A stretch of 64,000 bases of DNA from contig NZ_PVBT01000002.1 in NCBI RefSeq assembly GCF_002980555.1, positions 744,001 to 808,000 on the forward strand, in the 5' to 3' direction. A model generated the notes under the pieces. That model was not told where the DNA came from. It saw only the letters and a program-made list of their open reading frames with translations, and ran no database searches. Positions 43,988 to 51,738 of this stretch are shown here, piece after piece. A program made the position numbers and the translations under genes. The stretch is from Phyllobacterium myrsinacearum (GTDB taxonomy: Bacteria > Pseudomonadota > Alphaproteobacteria > Rhizobiales > Rhizobiaceae). Numbering within the stretch: position 1 is the stretch's first letter; each line of letters begins with the position of its first letter.

Positions 43988-44410
43988 TCAATGGATGAGC
44001 GGCAAAATGGCCCGGACGCGGGGATCGCGCAGATAGAGGCCGCCCCACATCATCGCGCCCAAAAGCAGGGAAATGATTTCCGGCGGCGACCCCAACTCAC
44101 CGATGCGGATATGGGCGCAGATGGCGCCTCCCAGAAAGCCCGTCGCCAGAATCGCGCCGAGGACGGCGGTGGCCGGGATGGCGTAAAGGATAGTGCAGGC
44201 GAATATGATCGGACCCACGAGACGGGTCAGGTCCATCGGGAACCCGGTTTCCTGCAACATGTTCGCGATCTGTGCAGGCGCGAAAAGCTGAATAGCGCCG
44301 TCTGTCGCCAGAGCGATAACGACAATCGCGCTCATTATACGGCCGGCCTGCAGGGCGCGCTGCGCGGTAATCGCTTTAGGCATCTGATGTAGATCCATGG
44401 TTTCGGTCAT
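43988..44410 (-). CDS. DoxX-like membrane protein
   Basis: A 140-residue protein with four hydrophobic helices ('IMSAIVVIALATDGAIQLF', 'LVGPIIFACTILYAIPATAVLGAIL', 'FLGGAICAHIRIGE' and 'IISLLLGAMMWGGLYL'), matching the DoxX_2 group. Such proteins are often near redox enzymes. It is the first gene of the short leftward operon with the NmrA-type gene. Its start faces the LysR gene across a 20-bp palindrome. Confidence 0.82.
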   Translation of the reverse strand: MTETMDLHQMPKAITAQRALQAGRIMSAIVVIALATDGAIQLFAPAQIANMLQETGFPMDLTRLVGPIIFACTILYAIPATAVLGAILATGFLGGAICAHIRIGELGSPPEIISLLLGAMMWGGLYLRDPRVRAILPLIH

Positions 44411-44493
44411 TTGTCATTCTTCAATGGGCGGATCCCATATTCAAAGGTTACTGTGTCTCTTGTGTGTGATAAATTCCGAAGAATGGAACTCAC

Positions 44494-44513
44494 TGTTCTC
44501 TTTAAAGAGAACA
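44494..44513. promoter_or_regulatory. 20-bp perfect palindrome between the LysR and DoxX genes
   Basis: TGTTCTCTTTAAAGAGAACA is a perfect dyad centred between divergent genes, 17 bp upstream of the LysR start codon. That position and symmetry fit an operator; it could be bound by the LysR protein, although the usual T-N11-A core is not obvious, or by another repressor. Confidence 0.6.
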
Positions 44514-44529
44514 ATATCGGGGCACAAAA

Positions 44530-45435
44530 ATGCAGAATCTCGAACCCATCCTCATTTTCATAACGGTGGCGGACATGGGGAGCTTCACCCGCGCAGCCGA
44601 TAGCCTGGGCATCCAAAAGGGGAGAGCCTCAACGGCGGTCCGGAAGCTGGAAGACGAAGTCGGTGTCAGGCTGCTTCACCGGACCACGCGCAGCGTGCAG
44701 TTGACGGAGGACGGACGCGCATTTCATGCCCGTGCCCGCGATCTGCTTGCTGAAGTTGACGATCTTCACTCGATGTTCGCAAGCGATCGTGTGGCACTTC
44801 GCGGGCGTCTGCGCGTCGATCTGCCGACTGAGGTGGCGCGCACAACGATCATGCCGGCCTTGCCTGATTTCATGGCGGCTCATCCCGAGTTGGAGTTGGA
44901 GATATCGAGCACGGATCAGCAAGTCGATCTGGTTCAAGAAGGGTTCGACTGTGTATTGCGCCTTGGACCCATCAGGGACGAGACGCTGATTGCCCGCCCA
45001 CTGGGCCTGTTGCGCATGGTCAACGCTGCCAGTCCCGCCTATCTGGCGCGCTACGGCGTTCCTCGATCGCTAGAAGATCTCCAGCGTCAGGAGCATCGGA
45101 CAATTCACTTTTCGACGATGCTGGGCGCAAAACCCTATGGATGGGAATATCCGGACGGCGACAGCTACGCGACGCTTCAGTTGCCAGGTGCGCTACATGT
45201 CAACAGCGCGCAGACCTACGAAGCCGCTGCCCTCGCCGGGCTTGGCCTGATTCAGGCGCCACTCATAGGGATTGGCCGATACTTGGAGAGTGGAACGCTT
45301 GTGGAGATCATACCCGATTTTCGTCGCCGGGCGCTCGCCGTATCCTTGGTCGTGGCACATCGGAGCAATCTATCGCGCCGGGTCCGCACATTCATGAAAT
45401 GGATCGAAGATGTACTCGCGCCGTATTTAGAATAG
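44530..45435 (+). CDS. LysR-family transcriptional regulator
   Basis: A 301-residue regulator: winged HTH 'FITVADMGSFTRAADSLGIQKGRASTAVRKLEDEVGVRLLHRTTRSVQLTEDG', then the substrate-binding domain ('GRLRVDLPTEVARTTIMPALPDF', 'DLVQEGFDCVLRLGPIRDETLIARPLG'). It lies divergent from the DoxX-NmrA genes and most likely controls them. The effector is unknown. Confidence 0.92.
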   Translation: MQNLEPILIFITVADMGSFTRAADSLGIQKGRASTAVRKLEDEVGVRLLHRTTRSVQLTEDGRAFHARARDLLAEVDDLHSMFASDRVALRGRLRVDLPTEVARTTIMPALPDFMAAHPELELEISSTDQQVDLVQEGFDCVLRLGPIRDETLIARPLGLLRMVNAASPAYLARYGVPRSLEDLQRQEHRTIHFSTMLGAKPYGWEYPDGDSYATLQLPGALHVNSAQTYEAAALAGLGLIQAPLIGIGRYLESGTLVEIIPDFRRRALAVSLVVAHRSNLSRRVRTFMKWIEDVLAPYLE

Positions 45436-45472
45436 CGAACCGAATTGCTTCGTTCGGCCATCGGTAAGCATA

Positions 45473-45856
45473 GTGAAAACAATCAAAATTGCTCAATGCT
45501 CGTTTGCCAATCCTATGTTTCTCGGCAACTGCAACGGCATAGGACAGAACACGGCGAGGGGGCATCACTCAATCAAATACGGCGTGTTCGCCACGTCCGA
45601 GGGTACGATTGCCGTTACTTGGAGGATTCTTCGAGAAAACCAGAAATATCTGCTGCTAACATGGAGCGAAACAGACAACGCGCCTAGCGATCCGACCGAT
45701 GACAAAAAGCAGAGGACCGGGTTCGGCAGCGTTGTCCTGTTTCGGGTAGCACCATCTGCACTCGATGGAACTTCGGTGTTCGCGCGTGAGGATGGACAAC
45801 GCATCTGGGAACTCAAGGCTCCGCTGGATCGCTGCCTCCGTGAGGATGAAGAATAG
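45473..45856 (+). pseudogene. C-terminal fragment of an HWE-type histidine kinase
   Basis: The 127-codon frame encodes what looks like the end of a HWE/HisKA_2 ATPase domain: 'HHSIKYGVFATSEGTIAVTWRI' (normally NAxKYGAL...GxVxVxW), 'LLLTWSETDNAP', 'RTGFGSVVLFRVAPSALDGTS' and 'IWELKAPL'. The sensor, H-box and first part of the ATPase are missing, so the fragment cannot be a working kinase. The ATG at 45473 probably is not a true gene start. A hairpin terminator follows. Confidence 0.7.
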
Positions 45857-45867
45857 GAGCGGAGCAA

Positions 45868-45900
45868 AATCAGCGAGAATACACTCGCTGATTTCTCTCT
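45868..45900. terminator. Hairpin terminator between convergent genes
   Basis: AATCAGCGAG (45868-45877) pairs exactly with CTCGCTGATT (45884-45893), followed by a pyrimidine-rich TCTCTCT. It lies between the kinase remnant and the convergent ferritin-like gene and may act for both. Confidence 0.65.
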
Positions 45901-45912
45901 GATATCAATGTG

Positions 45913-46383
45913 TTATCTGTTGATCGAAGTAACCGCCAGATTGGTCAGCTTGTTGTTTGCTGCCTTTTCCTGATCGAGGATTTCACTGAGAAGAACATGA
46001 GCCTCCTCATTGCCGAGCACCTTTGCCCATTCACGCAGCGAGCCGTAGCGGGCGATTTCATAGTGCTCTACCGCCTGGCAAGCTGCCAGCGCACCCGCTT
46101 CAAGCGCAACACCGGATGCTTCTGACACGATGCCGTCTGTCTCTTTGATGAGCCCTTCCGTTGCATCGCACTTTTCGCCTGCAGGCTTCACCCCTATGGA
46201 TTTGAACACCTTGTCCAGGATTGCTATCTGACCTTTGGTTTCCTCGAGGTGATGATCCAGCGCTTTTTTGAGATCGGCACTTTTCACTGCGGCCGACACC
46301 TTCGGCAACGCCTTCACGATGGCATTCTCAGCGTAATAGACATCCTTGAGCGTATGTTCGAACAGTTCTGCGAGTGTCTTCAC
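45913..46383 (-). CDS. Ferritin-like DUF892 (YciE/YciF) family protein
   Basis: A 156-residue helical protein of the DUF892 group, a ferritin-like four-helix fold often linked to stress. Marks are 'LFEHTLKDVYYAENAIVKALPKV', 'HLEETKGQIAILDKVFKSIG' and 'ACQAVEHYEIARYGSLREWAKVLG', which carry the Glu and His residues typical of the metal site. The start is GTG at 46383 after a GGGAGTATC site. Confidence 0.9.
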   Translation of the reverse strand: MKTLAELFEHTLKDVYYAENAIVKALPKVSAAVKSADLKKALDHHLEETKGQIAILDKVFKSIGVKPAGEKCDATEGLIKETDGIVSEASGVALEAGALAACQAVEHYEIARYGSLREWAKVLGNEEAHVLLSEILDQEKAANNKLTNLAVTSINR

Positions 46384-46653
46384 AATGATACTCCCTTTTG
46401 GTTGAGTACTAACCCAACTCGTGGAACGGTTGATCGTTCCCGAATTGTTGAAGGTAATGGTCGCAGGAGCCAGATTCGAGCCGACGGCCCGAACTTGCGG
46501 TGTTGTCGTTTTTGTCAGAACTTTGTGAATAGGGACCCAGGACGGGAAACCGTGAAACTGATCCCAAACTCGCGACGAGCGTTCTCTCTATTGCTTTCTT
46601 GATAGGGATGCTGTCGGACTAGCTTATCGAGCTACAAGGTTGAGAAAAACGTC

Positions 46654-46857
46654 ATGATCGCAAACTACATTGACGAATTCATTATGTTCTGCGCCGGACT
46701 GTGGATGACCGCTGTCGGCTACGGTTACCTACCCTTTCAAACTTCAAATCAAGGCAACCAAATTACATGGCTTGTAAGGCTAGTAGCCCAATTCAAATGG
46801 ATGGGACCGCTGCTGATAGCTATAGCCGTCATTCTGGCCATCGCCTCACCAGCTTGA
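46654..46857 (+). CDS. Small membrane protein, 67 aa
   Basis: A short protein with two hydrophobic segments ('FIMFCAGLWMTAVGYGYLPF' and 'WMGPLLIAIAVILAIASPA') and a polar middle. An AAGG-type site lies upstream of the ATG. It has no recognisable family. Small proteins of this type are common in these bacteria; it stands alone between the DUF892 gene and the LprI-type gene. Confidence 0.5.
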   Translation: MIANYIDEFIMFCAGLWMTAVGYGYLPFQTSNQGNQITWLVRLVAQFKWMGPLLIAIAVILAIASPA

Positions 46858-47245
46858 CCCCGGTGCCACCGCAAGCGCACTATGATGTGCGGGGGGATAA
46901 TCAGGACGGCGCGGCACCCCGTGCGCTGCCTCCGGTTCTCAGGAATACAGTATTTCGACTGTCGGCTATGCCGATTTAACCGGTTGCGCGATCCCTGCCA
47001 GGGCGTCCAACCGTGCTAAGGTTCTCCCCCGTCCGTCCTTGATAAAGGATCAAGCCATCCGAATGTTTCAGCCTTAGTGTTCCATGGGCTTTGCTTGGTA
47101 TTGTATGGAGTATCCCGCGTAACGTCATCGATCCGGGCACCGCTCAATTTACCAAGAAGTTACAAATAGAGGTTGCCACCGTTCACATAACACGTACAAG
47201 TTGTAAGATTAACTTCAACACTATGACTGTCGGAAAGGATGTTCG
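46858..47245. other. Intergenic region upstream of the LprI-type gene
   Basis: About 390 bp where I see no gene, repeat or clear regulatory site. Confidence 0.4.
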
Positions 47246-47653
47246 ATGAAAGTCTTATTGCTGTCTGCCGCACTTGTATTGGCAACATCCACTTTCGCAT
47301 TTGCGGATCAAAATTGTGCCGACCTGACCACGCAATCGGATATGAACATATGTGCTGGAAAGGCCTATCAAATATCCGATGCCAAGTTGAACAAGTTGTA
47401 TAAGCAAATTCAGACACGCGTTAAGGATGACGCGGGCAAAACGAAACTGCTGGTTGCGACACAGAAAGCGTGGATATCATTCCGCGATGCTGAATGTAAG
47501 TTTTCCAGTTCTGGCGTGGCCGGCGGCTCTGTATATCCGTTCATCTCCAGTAGTTGTCTCGACGGAATGACCCAGACCCGAATTAAAGATCTACAGGGTT
47601 ATTTGAAGTGCCCTGAGGGTGATCTGGACTGCCCGGTTCCCGCCGCAAATTGA
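47246..47653 (+). CDS. Secreted LprI-type (DUF1311) protein
   Basis: A 135-residue protein with a signal peptide ('LLLSAALVLATSTFAFA'). The DUF1311/lysozyme-inhibitor LprI core is 'DMNICAGKAYQISDAKLNKLYKQI', followed by 'LLVATQKAWISFRDAECKFSSSG' with conserved Cys residues. Family members are periplasmic or lipoproteins, some inhibiting lysozyme. The inhibitor function here is not proven. Confidence 0.85.
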   Translation: MKVLLLSAALVLATSTFAFADQNCADLTTQSDMNICAGKAYQISDAKLNKLYKQIQTRVKDDAGKTKLLVATQKAWISFRDAECKFSSSGVAGGSVYPFISSSCLDGMTQTRIKDLQGYLKCPEGDLDCPVPAAN

Positions 47654-47667
47654 GCCAAAGCCAATTT

Positions 47668-47737
47668 GGTAGCGCAGGAGGGATTCGAACCTGCGATGCC
47701 AACTTATAGGAATGACGAGCTACTGGACGGCAGCGCT
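47668..47737 (-). other. Degenerate tRNA-like sequence
   Basis: Read on the minus strand it has a 3' CCA, an acceptor pairing of 6 of 7 bases (AGCGCTG with CTGCGCT) and a T-loop GGTTCGAATCC. The T-stem has two mismatches, and the middle is about four bases short of a normal D- plus anticodon-arm region, so no proper anticodon can be assigned. It is either a decayed tRNA or a tRNA-end fragment left by integration. Confidence 0.35.
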
Positions 47738-47811
47738 AGATCGCCCTATGCAACTGCTCATTACGACTTGCATTGTTGTTTTATCCATTTGCAGGCGCGA
47801 ACCGGACAATT

Positions 47812-48816
47812 TTATACCGACGCTTGGCCCGCTTGAACCACCGTCACGGCGATCATATGGAAGATATCATCTGCAGTGCAGCCGCGGGACAAGTCGTTTG
47901 CCGGTTTGGCCAGGCCCTGCAGGATAGGTCCGATGGCTTCCGCTCCGCCGATGCGCTGAGCAATCTTGTAGCCGATATTGGCGGCGTCGAGATTGGGGAA
48001 AACGAAGACATTGGCTTCGCCATGCAGTGCCGAGTTCGGCGCTTTGGCAACACTCACGGCCTCGACAAAGGCTGTGTCAAATTGCAACTCCCCATCGATG
48101 ACAAGAGCGGGGTCGGCGGCGTGTGCCAGGCGGGTCGCCTCGATCACCTTCGACACACGTTCGTGGGCGGCACTCCCATTGGTGGAGAAGGACAGCATCG
48201 CCACTTTCGCCGCACAACCCGCGAGTGCTTCGTAGGAATAAGCAGACATTCGGGCAATATCGGCGAGAGCTGCCGCATCGGGGTCGACCACCAAGCCGCA
48301 GTCGGCAAAGACGAAAGCGCCCTTCTTCACATGATGCGGTTGGCACAGCATCATCAGGAAGAAGCTGGAGACGAGCCCTATACCTGGAGCGCGCCCGATA
48401 CACTGCAATGCGGCCCGTACCGTATCGGCAGTAGTGGCAACAGCGCCGCCCACCGTGCCGTCGGCTTCGCCGGTGCGCACCATCATCGCAGCAAAGACGA
48501 GCGGTAATCGCACAGCCGCAGCCGCCGTAGTTGCGTCAACACCCTTGGTCCTGCGTAATTGATGATAGGCTGCAGCAAGACGTGATGAGAGCGCCGATGT
48601 CCGGGGATCCTCGATGCGAACCGTTTCGTCCGGTGCTTCCATGGCGGTGAGTGTCTGCTCGATGATTGCGCGTCGGCCAACAAGCGTTACCTCGGCAACG
48701 TTTTCGCGAACCGAGCGTAGGGCCGCCTCGATGACACGCGGATCCTCTCCCTCGGAGAGCACGATGTGGCGAGGCGCTGTTTTGGCGGCAAGCAGGATAC
48801 GCTCAAGCGGTTTCAT
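47812..48816 (-). CDS. pta: Phosphate acetyltransferase
   Basis: A 334-residue enzyme converting acetyl phosphate and CoA to acetyl-CoA and phosphate. Family marks: 'IVLSEGEDPRVIEAALRSV', 'MMVRTGEADGTVGGAVATTADTVRAALQCIG', 'SFSTNGSAAHERVSKV', 'DGELQFDTAFV' and 'ANVFVFPNLDAANIGYKI'. It is the last gene of the taurine operon; its start overlaps the exporter stop (TGATG). In taurine dissimilation it takes up the acetyl phosphate made by Xsc. Confidence 0.92.
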   Translation of the reverse strand: MKPLERILLAAKTAPRHIVLSEGEDPRVIEAALRSVRENVAEVTLVGRRAIIEQTLTAMEAPDETVRIEDPRTSALSSRLAAAYHQLRRTKGVDATTAAAAVRLPLVFAAMMVRTGEADGTVGGAVATTADTVRAALQCIGRAPGIGLVSSFFLMMLCQPHHVKKGAFVFADCGLVVDPDAAALADIARMSAYSYEALAGCAAKVAMLSFSTNGSAAHERVSKVIEATRLAHAADPALVIDGELQFDTAFVEAVSVAKAPNSALHGEANVFVFPNLDAANIGYKIAQRIGGAEAIGPILQGLAKPANDLSRGCTADDIFHMIAVTVVQAGQASV

Positions 48817-49847
48817 CAGGCGTGTCCCAGATAATAGATGCCGGTAAGAATGAAGAGACCGATGAAGATTGTCTCGACGACGATGAGGGCGACCGCGTCG
48901 CCGCCGACATCGAGTACCCGGCGCAACGAAGTCTTCATGCCGACGGCAACGATGCCAGCGAGCAATGCCCAGCGGGACGTCTCCATGCCAATTTTCGACA
49001 CCAGTCCGGGAACAAGACCAAAGGAGTTGACGGCGGCGAGGATCAGGAAAGCTATGACGAAGCCCGGCAGCAGCGGCGGCCGCTTGCCGGTCTCACCAAC
49101 TGACGCGACGTTTCGCGTTGCGAGCGAAAAGACCAACACCACCGGCGCCAGCATGGTGACACGGATCAGCTTGACCAGCGTTGCCGTTTCACCCGCCTCG
49201 GGGGACACGGAAAATCCCGCACCGACCACCTGCGCAACGTCGTGAATGGTGCCGCCAAAAAAGATTCCGGTAGCCCGCGCATCAAGGCCGATGGCGTCTG
49301 CGATCATCGGATAACCAATCATGGCGAGCGTCGAGAGTACCGTTACCGAAAGGACGGTGAAGATGAGGTTGCGCTCGGAGAATTCGTTCTTGGGCAGTAC
49401 GGCCGCGATTGCCATGGCGGCCGATGCTCCGCAGATGGCAACGGAGCCGCTGGTAATCAATGCAAGGCGCCAGCCGCGGCCAAGCAGCTTTGCGGCGGCA
49501 AGACCGAACAGGATCGTTGCAGCAATAGCTGAGACCAAGAGCAGGATTGTACCGCCGCCCAGCCCGACAAGCAGGTCGATACTGATGCGCATACCAAGCA
49601 GGGCGACGCCAATCCGCAACACCTTTTTTGCACTGAAGTCGATACCGGCAACGCAGCGGCCCTCCTCAGACAGGAAGTTGAAGGCGATGCCGAGCAAGAG
49701 TGCCATCAGCATCGCCGGCGCGCCATAGTGATCGGAGAGGAATTGGGCCGCAATCGCCACCGCACCGGTGACGGCCAGGCCGGGCCAATAGGTCTGTGTC
49801 ATCGACGACAAGCCATGGAAGCGTTGGATTGCGGAAGCGGTATTCAT
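48816..49847 (-). CDS. YeiH/UPF0324 family membrane protein, putative sulfate/sulfite exporter
   Basis: A 343-residue protein with about ten hydrophobic helices ('LAVTGAVAIAAQFLSDHYGAPAMLMALLLGIAFNFL', 'LITSGSVAICGASAAMAIAAVLP', 'GGTIHDVAQVVGAGFSVS'). The motifs are typical of the UPF0324 (YeiH) family. Members lying next to xsc, sometimes called TauZ, are proposed to export the sulfite or sulfate set free by sulfonate breakdown; the position between xsc and pta supports this. Translation is coupled to pta. Confidence 0.85.
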   Translation of the reverse strand: MNTASAIQRFHGLSSMTQTYWPGLAVTGAVAIAAQFLSDHYGAPAMLMALLLGIAFNFLSEEGRCVAGIDFSAKKVLRIGVALLGMRISIDLLVGLGGGTILLLVSAIAATILFGLAAAKLLGRGWRLALITSGSVAICGASAAMAIAAVLPKNEFSERNLIFTVLSVTVLSTLAMIGYPMIADAIGLDARATGIFFGGTIHDVAQVVGAGFSVSPEAGETATLVKLIRVTMLAPVVLVFSLATRNVASVGETGKRPPLLPGFVIAFLILAAVNSFGLVPGLVSKIGMETSRWALLAGIVAVGMKTSLRRVLDVGGDAVALIVVETIFIGLFILTGIYYLGHA

Positions 49848-49921
49848 CCGTTGATTTCCGTATTGCTAAGCTTGGGATTTCTGCCGCCCCGGCAGGGCGG
49901 ACCGGCAGTAATGGGGCAAGA

Positions 49922-51697
49922 TTAGGCGCGCTGTTGCGGCCGCATATCGGCAGGATCAATGCCGGCTACCGGCACGGGTTTCTTCATCGCATCACGGCGG
50001 AAGGGCTCGCCCAATTCCTGGTTGAGGATGACTTCAATGAAAGTGGTGGTGCCCTTCGCCTGATCATCGATGGCTTTTAGCAATGCCTCGGTAAGCTTGA
50101 CCGTGGTGTCAACGACGACGCCGTTCAATCCGCAACCCTCTGCAACCTTGGCGTAACTGAGGTTTGGATTGAGCTCGGTGCCGACGAAGTTGTTGGCATA
50201 CCACAGCGTCGTATTGCGCTTTTCCGCGCCCCACTGGTAATTGCGGAAAATCACCATGGTAATCGCCGGCCAACCTTCGCGGCCAATCGCCCCCATTTCG
50301 TTCATTGAGATACCGAAAGCGCCGTCGCCGGCAAAGCCTACAACCGGTACGTCGGGGCAGCCGATCTTGGCACCAACGATTGATGGAAAGCCGTAACCGC
50401 AAGGGCCGAACATACCCGGTGCGAGATATTTCCGGCCTTGTTCGAAGCTTGGATAGGCGTTGCCGATAGCGCAGTTGTTGCCGATGTCAGTGGAGATGAT
50501 CGCTTCCTTGGGCAGGGCAGCCTGGATCGCACGCCAAGCCTGTCGCGGCGACATGCGGTCGGCCTCCCGCTGCCGGGCTGTCGCGTTCCACTCGGTGCCG
50601 TCGTCGTCCTCCTCATGATCCATTGACGACAATTGCTGAAGCCAGGCGGAATGGATCTGGTGGATCGCTGCCTTGCGTTGCTCGCGCCCCGCATTGCCTG
50701 CCGATGGCGTCAGTTGTTCCAGGATCTGGCGGGCAACCTGTCTGGCGTCGCCGCAGATACCGACGGCAACCCTTTTGGTCAGGCCGATGCGATCGGCGTT
50801 GATGTCGACCTGAATGATGGCGGCATTCCTGGGCCAGTAGTCAATGCCATAGCCCGGCAGCGTGGAAAACGGGTTGAGGCGTGTACCCAACGCCAGCACA
50901 ACGTCAGCCTTTGCGATGAGCTCCATCGCCGCCCTGGAACCATTGTAGCCCAGCGGACCGACAGCCAGGCGATGGCTGCCGGGAAAGGCATCGTTGTGCT
51001 GATAACCGCAGCAGACCGGTGCATCCAGTCGCTCGGCGAGTGCCATCGATTCCTGAATCGCATTGCTGATGACCACACCTGCACCGTTGAGGATGACAGG
51101 AAACTTCGCTTCAGAAAGCAACCGCACCGCCTCGGTGATGGCCTGAGGTCCGCCGGCCGGCCGCTCGAAACGGACGAGGGACGGCAGATCGACATCGATG
51201 ACATGCGTCCAGAAGTCACGCGGAATGTTGATTTGCGCCGGAGCGCAGCCGCGCCAGGCTTTCTCGATGACACGGTTCAGTACCTCGGGAATACGAGAGG
51301 GATCGCGCACTTCCTCCTGATAGCAGACCATCTCCTCGAACATTGCCATCTGGTCGACTTCCTGAAAGCCGCCCTGACCGATGGTCTTGTTTGCTGCCTG
51401 TGGTGTGACCATGAGCAGCGGGGTATGATTCCAGTAGGCGGTCTTCATAGCGGTGATGAAGCCGGTAACGCCTGGGCCATTCTGCCCAATAGCCATGGAC
51501 ATCGTACCGGTGGCGCGGCTGAAGCCATCGGCCATCATGCCGGCGTTGGTTTCATGGGCGCAGTCCCAGAACTTGATACCGGCCTTGGGAAACAGGTCCG
51601 ACACTGGCATCATCGCCGAACCAATGATGCCGAAGGCGTGCTCGATGCCGTGCATCTGCAGGACTTTGATGAATGCTTCTTCGGTGGTCATTTTCAT
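49922..51697 (-). CDS. xsc: Sulfoacetaldehyde acetyltransferase
   Basis: A 591-residue thiamine-diphosphate enzyme that turns sulfoacetaldehyde plus phosphate into acetyl phosphate and sulfite. It opens 'EEAFIKVLQMHGIEHAFGIIGSAMMPVSDLFPKAG', has the family's 'GQNGPGVTGFITAMKTAYWNHTPLLMVTPQA', and its ThDP motif is 'GFAGDGAFGISMNEMGAIGREGWPAITMVIFRNYQWGAEKRN'. The high similarity to known Xsc stretches separates it from acetolactate synthase. It follows tauY and precedes the exporter gene. A GAAAGGAA site lies before the ATG. Confidence 0.93.
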   Translation of the reverse strand: MKMTTEEAFIKVLQMHGIEHAFGIIGSAMMPVSDLFPKAGIKFWDCAHETNAGMMADGFSRATGTMSMAIGQNGPGVTGFITAMKTAYWNHTPLLMVTPQAANKTIGQGGFQEVDQMAMFEEMVCYQEEVRDPSRIPEVLNRVIEKAWRGCAPAQINIPRDFWTHVIDVDLPSLVRFERPAGGPQAITEAVRLLSEAKFPVILNGAGVVISNAIQESMALAERLDAPVCCGYQHNDAFPGSHRLAVGPLGYNGSRAAMELIAKADVVLALGTRLNPFSTLPGYGIDYWPRNAAIIQVDINADRIGLTKRVAVGICGDARQVARQILEQLTPSAGNAGREQRKAAIHQIHSAWLQQLSSMDHEEDDDGTEWNATARQREADRMSPRQAWRAIQAALPKEAIISTDIGNNCAIGNAYPSFEQGRKYLAPGMFGPCGYGFPSIVGAKIGCPDVPVVGFAGDGAFGISMNEMGAIGREGWPAITMVIFRNYQWGAEKRNTTLWYANNFVGTELNPNLSYAKVAEGCGLNGVVVDTTVKLTEALLKAIDDQAKGTTTFIEVILNQELGEPFRRDAMKKPVPVAGIDPADMRPQQRA

Positions 51698-51738
51698 TTT
51701 CTAATTCCTTTCAATAGAGCGGATACGGCCTCGAAGGG

